A stretch of 64,000 nucleotides of DNA from Mycolicibacterium mucogenicum DSM 44124 (GCF_005670685.2 NZ_CP062008.1:1240001-1304000), one strand, 5' to 3'; counted from the stretch's first letter, positions 42,076 to 50,937 are shown. A program made the numbers and translations. The notes: a model not told the origin generated them from the sequence alone.

Positions 42076-43035
42076 TCAGCGTATTGGGGCGACGATGGTG
42101 TTTCGTTGGGTGCCCAGGTCGAGCGTTCCGGCCGCGTTCCGGATGGAGGCGGTCACGACATCGCCGGGCCCGAGGTAGGGCTTGCGCTGGTTGACCTTGA
42201 CAAATGCCGCCCATAGCTTGTCCTCGGGGAGCAGAGCCGTGGCCAGGCGTCGGACGAGGGGAGGCGGCGAGCCCGCCACGATGCCGTGGGGTGTCCCGGT
42301 CAGCAGTACGTCTCCGGGATTCCAGTTGCAGAACTCGCTCAGTTCGGTGAGTGTCTCGGCGGGCCGGTAGAGCATGTTCACGGTGTTGTCCGCTTGCCGC
42401 AGCGATCCGTTGACCTCCAGGCGCAGCTCGAGATCGTCGAGCAGCCCCAGATCCTCGGCTTCGAGAACCGCCAGCACGGGACCCAGCGGGCAGAACCCGC
42501 GGTAGCTTTTGCCTTTCAGAAACTGTCCCTGAGGCAGCTGCACGTCTCGGGCGGACAGGTCGTTGCCGATGGTGACGCCGAAGACGTAGTCGTGCAGATT
42601 CTCGGTGGTGACCGTCGTGGGCGCGTGCACTGTTCCGCGCAGAACCAACGCGAGCTCGATCTCGTAGTCGAGCAAGGTGACATGAGCCGGTCGGGTGACC
42701 GGGTCGCACGGACCGGTGACCGCAGCGTCGGTCTTGTCGAAGAACAGGTTGAAGGTGCGCCGGTCGGGGTCCATCCCGGACTCGATCGCATGTTGGCGGT
42801 AGTTGGCACCCTGGCACATCACCCGACACGGTGTGGTTATCGGTGACAGCAGTCGGACTTCGGCCGGCTTCACATTGCCGGGCGTTGTCGCCGCCTCCGT
42901 CCAGTCGGACCTACCGCCGTCGATGAGGTCGGCGGTGCTGGGGTAATCGCCGGAGAGCGGCGAAATGACATCACCGGCGAGCACACCCCACGAGATTCGC
43001 TCGTTGTGCTCGTATCGGACGAGGTGGACGACCAT
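42076..43035 (-). CDS. fumarylacetoacetate hydrolase-family enzyme
   Basis: This 319-residue protein has an N-terminal FAH-type segment (about 1-85), then the catalytic domain with GANYRQHAIE, the metal-binding acidic residues in LDYEIELALVLRG, GNDLSARDVQ and LLTGTPHGI. The family hydrolyses or decarboxylates ring-cleavage products (2-oxo acids with an enol). I chose ATG 43035 with a GGGAG ribosome binding site 6 bases upstream; the ORF extends 24 codons further but without family similarity. First enzyme gene after the regulator, with a 111-base promoter-sized gap. Confidence 0.85.
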   Translation of the reverse strand: MVVHLVRYEHNERISWGVLAGDVISPLSGDYPSTADLIDGGRSDWTEAATTPGNVKPAEVRLLSPITTPCRVMCQGANYRQHAIESGMDPDRRTFNLFFDKTDAAVTGPCDPVTRPAHVTLLDYEIELALVLRGTVHAPTTVTTENLHDYVFGVTIGNDLSARDVQLPQGQFLKGKSYRGFCPLGPVLAVLEAEDLGLLDDLELRLEVNGSLRQADNTVNMLYRPAETLTELSEFCNWNPGDVLLTGTPHGIVAGSPPPLVRRLATALLPEDKLWAAFVKVNQRKPYLGPGDVVTASIRNAAGTLDLGTQRNTIVAPIR

Positions 43036-43146
43036 CGACAACTCCCGTGTCTGCCCGTCGTTTGACGCGCTCTGTGACAAGTCAACTGCCCGACGGCAAC
43101 GCGACACCTGGTCCTGAGTCCAGAATTCGTGGGTCGCGGCTGGACT

Positions 43147-44445
43147 TCAGTCCGACTTCGGGTTCGCTGCTCCCAGAACGGCATCGCCGAGTTCCTCTGC
43201 GAGGGTGAGTGCGGCGTGTAGTTGCAGGCGGCGAACCGTCGCGGGATGGCCTCGAAGCTGCTCGGCGCGTTGCACGCGATAGGCGACGGTGTTGCGGGCG
43301 ATAAGGAGGTCGGCAGCGGTGCCGGCCAGACTTCTGTCGAGGTCGAGGTAGCGCTTGAGGGTGCGACGTACCGTGGCGACGGACTCGATGGTGTCGACCA
43401 AGCCGCCGAGTTCGCGGGCGACGAATGCACGGGCTGCGGGCAAGTCAGTGCTGAGCATCGCGACGATATCGAGATCCTGGTACGAGAACGACGACGTGTC
43501 GCGGGTCGACATCGCGCCGACTCGCGCCGCCTCGGCGGCTTCCCGATGGCTGCGGCGGAACCCATCGACGCCGGCTCCCGCCGTCCCGATGGCGATACGA
43601 ATGCCGGAAATCGGAGGCTCCGTCGGGACGGCCGGCTCCGGTGCGTGCGACGTCCGCGAACCCCACGCCCAAACGCGTTGGGCCCCAACGGGAAGTGTGA
43701 GTGTCGCGGTGCACCCGGCAGCGGCGAGGGCCTCGCAGGCCGCGGTCCTGAGATGAAGCGGTTCGCTCGGCACGGTTGGGGAGGTCCAGGCGATCAGCGC
43801 CACATGCCAGCGGTTCAGGTCGTAACCCAGGATCCGGATTGCCCGGTCCATCGGTACGGCGGTGCCCTGCAGAATGTCTTCCACGACTTCTGTGCGTCGG
43901 GCCACCGAACTGGTCACCCAGGCCTCGCGGGCGCGGGCGTACTCGTCGGCCATCCGTTCGGTCAAAACCTCGACGATGCCGAACAACGTGTCGCTGATTC
44001 GCCGCATTTCGCTGAAGCGTTGTGATTCGGGTACGACGTGTTCGGCGGCGTCGAGCATCACCTGCGCGGCGGTGGCGTGGGCGACGTGGATGCTGCGGAG
44101 CACGTGCTCGACGCCGATGCCGCGCGCCACCACCTCCATCGGGCCGGCCAATAGTTCCGGCATCGTCGTGACCGCCACGTCGTCGTCGAGGGCAAGTGCC
44201 GACAGCGCGCCCAATGCCACGGCCTCGCAGCCTTTGGCAATCTCGTCGGCCACTGCATCCACCGACAGCTCAGGGATCGCGGCGGTGATGTTGGCAGCCA
44301 TCAACGCGGCCAGTTCGACAGCCCAACCCGCCGGACCGGGCCCCAACTGCTCGGCGACGACCTGCGCGCGGTCAGGCAGGACGGAGGCGTCGGGGACGGC
44401 GCTATGCGCGGAGGGTTCCAGCTTGGCGAACCAGGGCCGTTTCAT
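43147..44445 (-). CDS. PucR/CdaR-family transcriptional regulator
   Basis: This 432-residue protein has a helical N-terminal domain (about 1-160), a GGDEF-like CdaR domain (about 180-300) and the C-terminal PucR helix-turn-helix (about 365-425: YLDLDRSLAGTAADLLIARNTVAYRVQRAEQL). Such regulators often activate adjacent catabolic genes in response to a metabolite. It is directly upstream of the FAH gene in the same direction, and probably controls the operon through the 43036-43146 gap. The 187-base gap behind its start (44446-44632) holds no recognisable gene or repeat. Confidence 0.88.
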   Translation of the reverse strand: MKRPWFAKLEPSAHSAVPDASVLPDRAQVVAEQLGPGPAGWAVELAALMAANITAAIPELSVDAVADEIAKGCEAVALGALSALALDDDVAVTTMPELLAGPMEVVARGIGVEHVLRSIHVAHATAAQVMLDAAEHVVPESQRFSEMRRISDTLFGIVEVLTERMADEYARAREAWVTSSVARRTEVVEDILQGTAVPMDRAIRILGYDLNRWHVALIAWTSPTVPSEPLHLRTAACEALAAAGCTATLTLPVGAQRVWAWGSRTSHAPEPAVPTEPPISGIRIAIGTAGAGVDGFRRSHREAAEAARVGAMSTRDTSSFSYQDLDIVAMLSTDLPAARAFVARELGGLVDTIESVATVRRTLKRYLDLDRSLAGTAADLLIARNTVAYRVQRAEQLRGHPATVRRLQLHAALTLAEELGDAVLGAANPKSD

Positions 44446-44632
44446 CTGTAGAGACGGCCTCCCGCCGGTGGGTGGGTTCTGGTCCGGCTTTCGACCGTCA
44501 CATGCCGTTGCGGCGTGGGGCGTTGCGTCGGTGGACGACCAAGCCGAGGCCGGGGCATTGGCGATGCCTTGCGACCGTGGTCGTTCATCGGGCTCTGATC
44601 GTCACGAATGTCGTAGGCGGAGCGGAAGCGTC

Positions 44633-45613
44633 TCATGCCGTGGCGACCCCGTGCTCTGCAGCGACACGGCGCGCGAACTGTTCGTAGCTGGTGGCCGGCC
44701 GCGGCAACACCTTCGCCAGATCATCGAAGTTGCCGGCGGGTAATCCATGGACGTCGTAATACGTCATCATCCGCACGTAGGTGTCCTGGGCGTCGGCCGG
44801 CCAACTACGGAAACCGCGGGCATTCGGTGCGGCCCGCAGCCCACGAATGATGTCGGGGACGGAGCGGAATCTTGTCGACGCCAGTGATCGCACGATTGCA
44901 CCGCCGAACGGCCCGACGGCCAGCAGTGGATTCGTCAACGACCCCGGCGGAATCCGAACGGCAGTCATGGGATGGCCGAGCACTCGGCTCCAGATCCGGG
45001 CCATCTCATGACGATTGAGTTCGACGGTGGACAGGTCATACGTCTGGCCGATGTGCCCCTCGGGATGCGTCAACACCTGGGCCGCTGCGGCAGCGATGTC
45101 TACGACGTCGATCACTCCCATCCGGCTCTCCGGTGAGGTGGGATACGGCAGCAGGCCCGCGCCGAAGAAGTCCCAGAAATCCAGGACGTTCTGCATGTAA
45201 TGCGAGGGGCGAAGGACCGTCACGGGCAGACCCGAGTCTCGTAACTTGTTTTCCGCCAACAGCTTTTGGTGATGATGGGGCAATTCGGCGATATCGGGAT
45301 GGATGACCGAGTGGAAGACGATGTGGTCCAGCCGCTCGGCCCGGGCCGCCGCGATCAGTCTTTCGACCACCGGCAGCTCGTCGATGAGCTGGGTCGGAGC
45401 GGCGTGATAGATCTGGCTCACTCCATGCAGTGCCGATTCGAGGTCGCCGGGTCGTCGGAGATCTCCGATCACGACTTCGGTCGCGCCGTCGGCCTTCGAT
45501 CGTCGTGCTTGGTCTTCGTTCTTGACGAAAGCCCGTACGGTGCGATCGTCGGCCACGAGACCCCGAACCAGCGGACGTCCGACACCGCCTGCTGCGCTGG
45601 TAACCAGAATCAT
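44633..45613 (-). CDS. NmrA-like NAD(P)H-binding protein
   Basis: This 326-residue atypical SDR has a Rossmann start MILVTSAAGGVGRPLVRGL and lacks the catalytic YxxxK of classical SDRs. Conserved patches are HSVIHPDI, LLAENKLRDSGLPVTVLRPSHYMQN and the DVVDIAAAAAQVL helix. Relatives act as redox sensors or as quinone or polyketide-type reductases. It is in the catabolic island and shares the direction of the SDR at 45672-46481, 58 bases upstream. Confidence 0.85.
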   Translation of the reverse strand: MILVTSAAGGVGRPLVRGLVADDRTVRAFVKNEDQARRSKADGATEVVIGDLRRPGDLESALHGVSQIYHAAPTQLIDELPVVERLIAAARAERLDHIVFHSVIHPDIAELPHHHQKLLAENKLRDSGLPVTVLRPSHYMQNVLDFWDFFGAGLLPYPTSPESRMGVIDVVDIAAAAAQVLTHPEGHIGQTYDLSTVELNRHEMARIWSRVLGHPMTAVRIPPGSLTNPLLAVGPFGGAIVRSLASTRFRSVPDIIRGLRAAPNARGFRSWPADAQDTYVRMMTYYDVHGLPAGNFDDLAKVLPRPATSYEQFARRVAAEHGVATA

Positions 45614-45671
45614 GGTCTGCTCCTATCGTGGGGCGTGAATAGTGTTGCGCTGAAGTCCATTTGGGGAATGG

Positions 45672-46481
45672 CTAGCGATGGTTGGCATCATTCAGATGCT
45701 GTGGCGGACGCAACGAGCGAGCCAGGGCCGGCATGAGTACGCGCCGGGGAACCAACCGGGCCAGTGCTGCTGACGCCGTATTGCCGACTCCCGAGACCAC
45801 CGACGGGGGAGTGCGGCGGCGATCGAGTGCCCTCAGGCCGGCTGCAGCGACCTGGTCCGCGGTCTGCATTCGGCCCACCACCGTGGCGGTTTCGCCGATC
45901 ACGTCGAAGAACTCGGTGCGAGTAGGGCCCGGGGCGAACGAAAACACCTTGATTCCGTGCCGTTTTGCTTCGTACCACAAGGATTGGCTGAAGCTGAGCA
46001 CGAAAGACTTCGATGCCGCATACACGGACAGAGAAGGCACCGGTTGATAGGCGGTGGTGCTGCAGATGTTCATGATGGCGCCGTGCCGACACGCGACCAT
46101 TGCGGGCAGAAACGCATGACAGATGTCGACGACCGCCCTGATGTCGACCGCGAGCACCCGCGCGTAGTCACTCGCGTCGCCGTCAAGGAACGGACCTTGA
46201 GTGGCGAAGCCGGCGTTGTTGATGACCAGGTCGATATCGCCGTTGACGAGGTCGCGCAATCGGCTGCCCGGCGCTTCCCCGGCCAGGTCGAAAGCGATTC
46301 GGGCGCAGGTGATTCCATACTCCGCCTCGAGCTGGGCTGCGAGCGCGTCGAGCCGATCCCGCCGGCGCGCCACCAATACGAGGTCGCAACCGCGCTTCGC
46401 GAGCGCCCGGGCGAAGGCTTCGCCGATTCCCGAACTGGCACCGGTGATGAGCGCGCGCGAAGCGCGGAACGGCTTGGCCAT
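45672..46481 (-). CDS. SDR-family oxidoreductase
   Basis: This 269-residue classical SDR has TGASSGIGEAFARAL, NNAG and catalytic S-Y-K (CSTTAYQP, YAASK). A GGAGGGG ribosome binding site 4 bases ahead fixes the ATG at 46481; upstream codons are ignored. It is divergent from the TetR gene across a gap with four ATGCAA motifs, so it is the likely target of that regulator. Its substrate may be an alcohol or ketone of the island pathway; this is inferred from position only. Confidence 0.88.
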   Translation of the reverse strand: MAKPFRASRALITGASSGIGEAFARALAKRGCDLVLVARRRDRLDALAAQLEAEYGITCARIAFDLAGEAPGSRLRDLVNGDIDLVINNAGFATQGPFLDGDASDYARVLAVDIRAVVDICHAFLPAMVACRHGAIMNICSTTAYQPVPSLSVYAASKSFVLSFSQSLWYEAKRHGIKVFSFAPGPTRTEFFDVIGETATVVGRMQTADQVAAAGLRALDRRRTPPSVVSGVGNTASAALARLVPRRVLMPALARSLRPPQHLNDANHR

Positions 46482-46535
46482 CGACCCCTCCATCGGTCTG
46501 GGTTGCTGTTTGTGCTCACCGTCGCGGCGGGGCAC

Positions 46536-46579
46536 ATGCAACAAATGCGACTATTGCATACGAAATGCAAAAAATGCAA
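46536..46579. promoter_or_regulatory. ATGCAA operator cluster between SDR and TetR genes
   Basis: TTGCAT-N5-ATGCAA (46554-46570) is a perfect 6-5-6 inverted repeat. Further ATGCAA half-sites lie at 46536-46541 and 46574-46579, and AAATGCGA at 46543-46550 is an imperfect one. The cluster sits just upstream of the TetR ATG and within the divergent promoter region of the SDR gene. Autoregulation and repression of the SDR-NmrA genes is the simplest reading. Confidence 0.6.
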
Positions 46580-46598
46580 CACCACGTACGATCGGCGG

Positions 46599-47318
46599 AT
46601 GGGTTCCAAGGCGCACCGAAGCGACCCCGAGCGTCGCGCCGCCGTAGAACGTGTCCTCGGGGGGCAGCGCGCATCGGTCGTCGCCCGGGAGTTGGGGGTG
46701 CACCCGGCCACGCTGTACCGATGGGTGCACGACGCATCGGACGGTGTTGCCGAGACCCCCCTCACCGACGTCCGTTTGATGCACGCCACGCAGTCATTGC
46801 TGCGAGATCACGACTACAGCCAGATCACGGTCGAACAAGTGGCCCGGTATTCCGGCGTCGCGCTGCGTACCGCTTTCCATCATTTCGAGAGCAAACGTGA
46901 ACTCTTCCGGGCCGCGATCGACAACGCGGCCACGGTCTTGATCGACGCCATGGGCCGGCGGTACCGAGATGCCGAATGGCCATCCGAGCCATTACTGCAG
47001 TTGAGCTTGTTCCTTCGACTGTCGGCCGAAGCCATTTACGCCACGCCGGCTGCGCACGTCCTGTTTCGCGACCTCGGCGTTCCGCGGTCGGATAGCTTCG
47101 CTCTGCGCTGGCACGACACGTTCGAGCAGGCGGTTGCGCAACTGCTCAGTAGGGCGGCAGACGCCGAAGCGATCGACAGCGACACCGACATCGCGGCAGC
47201 GGCCCACACGATCACCGGCGCGATGCGCGGCATACATGCCGCAGTATTCGACGGCGGCGACCCGGCGCAGGCACTGAGAATCGTCGCTCGGCTCCACCTC
47301 ACCGTGTTACCTGGCTGA
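46599..47318 (+). CDS. TetR-type regulator with an extra transposase-like N-terminal HTH
   Basis: This 239-residue protein has a first helix-turn-helix (about 9-45: DPERRAAVERVLGGQRASVVARELGVHPATLYRWVHDA) of the IS3/IS911 OrfA type, followed by a standard TetR DNA-binding domain (about 52-100: MHATQSLLRDHDYSQITVEQVARYSGVALRTAFHHFESKRELF). A helical ligand domain comes next. Two DNA-binding units in one protein are unusual for TetR. ATG 46599 was chosen because it starts the first HTH; the frame stays open upstream without coding features. Confidence 0.8.
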   Translation: MGSKAHRSDPERRAAVERVLGGQRASVVARELGVHPATLYRWVHDASDGVAETPLTDVRLMHATQSLLRDHDYSQITVEQVARYSGVALRTAFHHFESKRELFRAAIDNAATVLIDAMGRRYRDAEWPSEPLLQLSLFLRLSAEAIYATPAAHVLFRDLGVPRSDSFALRWHDTFEQAVAQLLSRAADAEAIDSDTDIAAAAHTITGAMRGIHAAVFDGGDPAQALRIVARLHLTVLPG

Positions 47319-47441
47319 ATTCCCTGCGGCGTGTCTGCTCAAGGTGAATTATGTTGTGCCTGATGTCATTCAGATCATTCGGGCCGCTGCGATCTCTGTG
47401 ATTTGTGGTCGTTGACCGAGCCGCAATCTACAGCCCGAAAA

Positions 47442-48806
47442 TCAGATCCCCGCCCCCGGATTCAGGATGTTGTCGGGATCCAGTGCCGCTTTGATCCGGC
47501 GGTTCAGTTCCATGACCTCCGGGCCGAGTTGCCCGGCCAGCCAGGGCCGCTTGAGCCGGCCGACACCGTGCTCGCCGGTGATGGTGCCGCCGAGCGACAC
47601 GGCCAGGTCCATGATCTCGCCGAACGCGATGTTGGCGCGCCGGGTGTTCTCGGCGTCGTTCGGGTCGTGGACGATCAGCGGGTGGGTGTTGCCGTCTCCG
47701 GCATGGGCGATCACCGAGATCAGCAGGTCGTGCTTGCGGGCGATCTCACCGACGCCATCGACCAGGTCCGCCAGCGCGGGCAGCGGCACACCGACGTCTT
47801 CCAGGAGCAGTGGGCCCTTGGCCTCCACGGCCGGGATCGCGAACCGCCGGGCCGCCACGAAGGCCTCGCCCTCGTCGGGGTCGTCGGTCAAAAACACTTC
47901 TGTCGCACCGGCTTCGGTGAACACGCGGGCCATGAACTCGGTGTCCTCGACGCCCGCCGGACCGCGGTCGTCGGAGGCCGCGACCAGCATGGCCTTGGCG
48001 CTGCGATCCAGGCCCATCTTGAGTTTGTCCTCGACGGCGTTGATGGCGACGTCGTCCATGAACTCCAGCATCGACGGGCGAATCCGGCCGGTGACGGTCA
48101 CGACGGCGTCGGCGGCCGCGCGCACCGAGTCGAAGCTCGCCACCACGGTGCAGCCGCGGTGCTGTGGCGGCAGCAGGCGCAGGGTCGCCTCGGTGACGAT
48201 GCCGAGGGTGCCCTCGCTGCCGACGAACAGTTTGGTGAGGCTCAGTCCCGCAACGTCTTTCAGTCGCGGACCACCGAGCCGCACCGCGGTGCCGTCGGCC
48301 AGCACCACCTGCAGGCCCAGGATGTAGTCGGTGGTGACGCCGTACTTCACGCAGCACAGGCCGCCGGCATTGGTGGCGACGTTGCCGCCGATGCTGCAGA
48401 TCTCGAACGACGACGGATCGGGCGGATACCAGAGGCCATGGGCCGCAACGGCTTTCTTCACCTCGGCGTTGAGCAGGCCGGGCTGCACCACGGCGGTGCG
48501 GGTTGCCGTGTCGACGACGATGTCGCGCATCCGTTCGGTGGTGAGCACGATGCCGCCGTCGACGGCCGTCGCCCCGCCGGACAGGCTGGTGCCGGCGCCG
48601 CGCGGCACCACCGCGATCTTGTGCGCGCTGGCCCACCGCAGGACCGTCTGCACCTCCTCGGTGCTGCGCGGTCGCACCACCGCGATGGGGGTGCCGGCGT
48701 CGGGATCCAGCGCGCGGTCCTGTCGGTAGGACGCGACGATGTCGGGATCGGTGACGACGGCGTCGGCGGGCAGGTCGGCGATGAGGCTCGGCAGCGCGGT
48801 ATGCAC
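47442..48806 (-). CDS. FAD-linked oxidase (Rv1257c-like, GlcD type)
   Basis: This 454-residue enzyme has a PCMH FAD domain (AVVPRGAGTSLSGGATAVDGG, SIGGNVATNAGGLCCVKYG, LFVGSEGTLGIVTEAT) and a FAD-oxidase C domain (IAHAGDGNTHPLIVHD, TITGEHGVGRLKRPWL). It oxidises a 2-hydroxy acid, glycolate or D-lactate type. Length and place after cyp130 match Rv1257c; the catabolic island separates the two here. GTG 48806 gives the expected length; an ATG 16 codons upstream is possible. Confidence 0.88.
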   Translation of the reverse strand: MHTALPSLIADLPADAVVTDPDIVASYRQDRALDPDAGTPIAVVRPRSTEEVQTVLRWASAHKIAVVPRGAGTSLSGGATAVDGGIVLTTERMRDIVVDTATRTAVVQPGLLNAEVKKAVAAHGLWYPPDPSSFEICSIGGNVATNAGGLCCVKYGVTTDYILGLQVVLADGTAVRLGGPRLKDVAGLSLTKLFVGSEGTLGIVTEATLRLLPPQHRGCTVVASFDSVRAAADAVVTVTGRIRPSMLEFMDDVAINAVEDKLKMGLDRSAKAMLVAASDDRGPAGVEDTEFMARVFTEAGATEVFLTDDPDEGEAFVAARRFAIPAVEAKGPLLLEDVGVPLPALADLVDGVGEIARKHDLLISVIAHAGDGNTHPLIVHDPNDAENTRRANIAFGEIMDLAVSLGGTITGEHGVGRLKRPWLAGQLGPEVMELNRRIKAALDPDNILNPGAGI

Positions 48807-48876
48807 GCGGGCAAGTCTAGGAGCCGGGTGGCGACCAGCGAAGACTCGCGTCATGTGCCGTAGGCATTAATCCCAT

Positions 48877-48892
48877 GTAACGCCCGTGTTAC
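48877..48892. promoter_or_regulatory. GTAAC-N6-GTTAC inverted repeat
   Basis: This short inverted repeat lies 17 bases before the GTG of the small hypothetical gene at 48909 and in the upstream region of the divergent FAD oxidase. The spacing suits an operator or a promoter element. The evidence is symmetry alone. Confidence 0.3.
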
Positions 48893-48908
48893 GGGTATCG
48901 TCAGCTAT

Positions 48909-49256
48909 GTGTACAGCAAGGCCTTGTTGGCCGAGATGGGAGCGCTGCGCGACAGCCGTCGCGGAGCGCACGTGTCTGCGACCGCGATCGAGCTCCATGT
49001 GCGTGCCGTGAGTCATAGCGTGCGCACGCGCCGGCCGGCTTTCGTGGCCGATGCGGCGCTCGATCTGATCGCGTCAGGGTCGGTGACAACCGTTGCCGCA
49101 CTGGAGCTTTGGATGGCGGGTCTGTGGCAGCGGGTGCCCGGGGGCTACCTGATCGACGACCGTGAACTGATCGCCCACCTGTCGTCGGGTCCGGTGCGGC
49201 GCTGGGTGCGCCGGGTGTGGCTGAAGCTCAACAGCGAGTCGGTCATCCCGTTCTGA
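48909..49256 (+). CDS. hypothetical protein, 115 residues
   Basis: This small soluble, basic protein has no signal peptide or membrane helix. A helical pattern (LLAEMGALRDSRR, TAIELHVRAVSHSVRTRR, FVADAALDLIASG) is followed by a Trp-rich part (ALELWMAGLWQRVPGGYL, VRRWVRRVWLKLN). GTG 48909 is used. The 3' end overlaps the convergent TetR gene by 14 bases. I do not recognise a family, but codon usage is like that of the neighbours. Confidence 0.6.
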   Translation: MYSKALLAEMGALRDSRRGAHVSATAIELHVRAVSHSVRTRRPAFVADAALDLIASGSVTTVAALELWMAGLWQRVPGGYLIDDRELIAHLSSGPVRRWVRRVWLKLNSESVIPF

Positions 49257-49881
49257 CGGCACCGGCAGTTGTGCGGACTCCGCGTAATGCGGCAAACAAC
49301 AGGTCGTTCAGCATGTCGATCAGGTCGTCCCGGTCGACGGTGATCGCCCCGACGAGGACTGCGGTGAGCGTCTCACCGACCCCGCCGATGACGAACTGCG
49401 CCGCCAGCTGCAGATCGAGTGGTCGCAGTTCGGAGCCGGATTCATTCAGTCCGGCGACGATGCCCGCGAACCGCTGAGCCTCGGCGAGGCGGCGTGGGCC
49501 GAGGACGGGTGAGGAGCCGGACTCGATCAGGACCACGCGGCCCTTGCGCGCATCGGTCAGCAAGAGATCGGCCAGTGCCCCGAGTGCCGCGCGTGAGCGA
49601 GCGCGCGGACCGCCGTCGGTATCGGCGATCGCGGCGAGTCCGCGCTCTTCCAGTTCGGCCACGATTTCGTCGAATACGGCGATGTGCAGGTCTTCGATCG
49701 TCGGAAACGACTCGGCGAAGTAGCGCGCCGCGAGGCCGGCCTGCTCCGCCACGCCACGCAGGGTGGTCGCGGGGATGCCTTTGGTGCCCATCAGCTCCAG
49801 GCCTGCCGCAATGAAGCGACGCCGCCGGTCGGCGACGCGGTCGGCGCCGCTCATGCCGCCGTAGTGCCGTGCCCCACTCAC
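49243..49881 (-). CDS. TetR-family regulator
   Basis: This 212-residue protein has a TetR helix-turn-helix (about 15-60: FIAAGLELMGTKGIPATTLRGVAEQAGLAARYFAESFPT) in which the usual YYHF is ARYFAESF. A helical ligand domain follows. The GTG at 49881 is used; ATG 49854 is an alternative. It is divergent from the MpaB-like gene, with a 13-base inverted repeat between them that probably is the operator. Confidence 0.82.
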   Translation of the reverse strand: MSGARHYGGMSGADRVADRRRRFIAAGLELMGTKGIPATTLRGVAEQAGLAARYFAESFPTIEDLHIAVFDEIVAELEERGLAAIADTDGGPRARSRAALGALADLLLTDARKGRVVLIESGSSPVLGPRRLAEAQRFAGIVAGLNESGSELRPLDLQLAAQFVIGGVGETLTAVLVGAITVDRDDLIDMLNDLLFAALRGVRTTAGAVRTG

Positions 49882-49900
49882 GCCACCAATCTTGACACAT

Positions 49901-49938
49901 GCGTTGACAGATGGTTGCCTCATCTCATCTATCAACGC
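49901..49938. promoter_or_regulatory. inverted repeat between TetR and MpaB-like genes
   Basis: GCGTTGACAGATG (49901-49913) and CATCTATCAACGC (49926-49938) pair at 12 of 13 positions across a 12-base spacer. The site is 20 bases from the TetR start and 24 from the oxygenase start, where a repressor would block both. Confidence 0.55.
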
Positions 49939-49961
49939 TTGATGACAGATTGGATGCGCAC

Positions 49962-50909
49962 ATGACCATGACTGCATCGCCCGTGGGGGCCGGGGTGGAG
50001 CCGTGGCACCCGAGCCAGCCGCATGCGGAGCTGGCGGCCGACGTCCGGTGGTGGTTGGGCTCGCCGCTGAGCCTCGGGCTCTTCGGGCGCCTCGCGCTCG
50101 ACCAGGTGGCGTACCGCCCGATCGCGGCGGCGGTCGATTGGTCCGGACGATTTCAGGAGAACTTCACCGACCGCGGCATCAGGTCGCTCGCCTTCGGCAT
50201 GCTCATGCTGTTCGGCGACGAGGCCGACCGGCGCGGAGACACCGAGGAACTCAAACGGCTGCATGCCGGCGTGCGGGGAACCGGCAACGGCGAGTTCGCC
50301 GACACGCGGTTCAGCGCCCTCGACCCCGAACTCTGGAATTGGATCGCCGTCAGCTCGCTGAATCTGTTCTACCGGGGCTACATCGCGGTCCGCGGTGAAG
50401 ACCTCGATGCCGAGCAGCGCGAGGCCGTGTATCGGACCCTCCGGTGGATGATGAGCTATCTGGAGCTGCCCAGCGCTCGGGCCAAACTGCCCGAGACCCT
50501 GGCCGACATGGAGGCGTACTACGACCGCGTCGCCGAACAGCACTTGGCGGACAACGCATTTCTGCAATATGCCGACGAAAGCTTCGACACGTTGCCCGTG
50601 CCGGCCTTGCTCCCCAAGCAACTGCGGGTGCTCCTGCTGCCGCTGTGGAACGTGGTGACACCGATTGCGTTGCGGGTCCCGAAGGTGCTTGGCCGGCGCC
50701 ACGCCCACCCGAAGATGCGGGAGCTGCTCGGCATTCGGTCGACGCCCCTGAACCGGCTCGAATATGCCCTGTACCTGAAGGCCTCCCAGATGGCCTGGCG
50801 GTACCTGCCGCGCGCTGTCGTCCTCGATCCCTTGGCGTACAACCGCTACCGCTACGAACGGCTGCGCTCGGCCTACCACCGCGTGCAATTGGACAGCTTC
50901 GCCGCTTAG
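49962..50909 (+). CDS. oxygenase MpaB-family protein (DUF2236)
   Basis: This 315-residue protein belongs to the family of MpaB and the latex-clearing protein Lcp, which bind heme b in a helical bundle and oxidise lipids or polyisoprenoids. Family features are the N-terminal WWLGSPLSLGLFGRLALDQ, a conserved Arg/His helix region (WSGRFQENFTDRG) and NLFYRGYIAVRGEDLD. ATG 49962 fits the divergent promoter layout. It is probably controlled by the neighbouring TetR. The substrate is unknown. Confidence 0.8.
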   Translation: MTMTASPVGAGVEPWHPSQPHAELAADVRWWLGSPLSLGLFGRLALDQVAYRPIAAAVDWSGRFQENFTDRGIRSLAFGMLMLFGDEADRRGDTEELKRLHAGVRGTGNGEFADTRFSALDPELWNWIAVSSLNLFYRGYIAVRGEDLDAEQREAVYRTLRWMMSYLELPSARAKLPETLADMEAYYDRVAEQHLADNAFLQYADESFDTLPVPALLPKQLRVLLLPLWNVVTPIALRVPKVLGRRHAHPKMRELLGIRSTPLNRLEYALYLKASQMAWRYLPRAVVLDPLAYNRYRYERLRSAYHRVQLDSFAA

Positions 50910-50937
50910 CCGCGGCGCGTAGGGGCAGAATCTGGGG

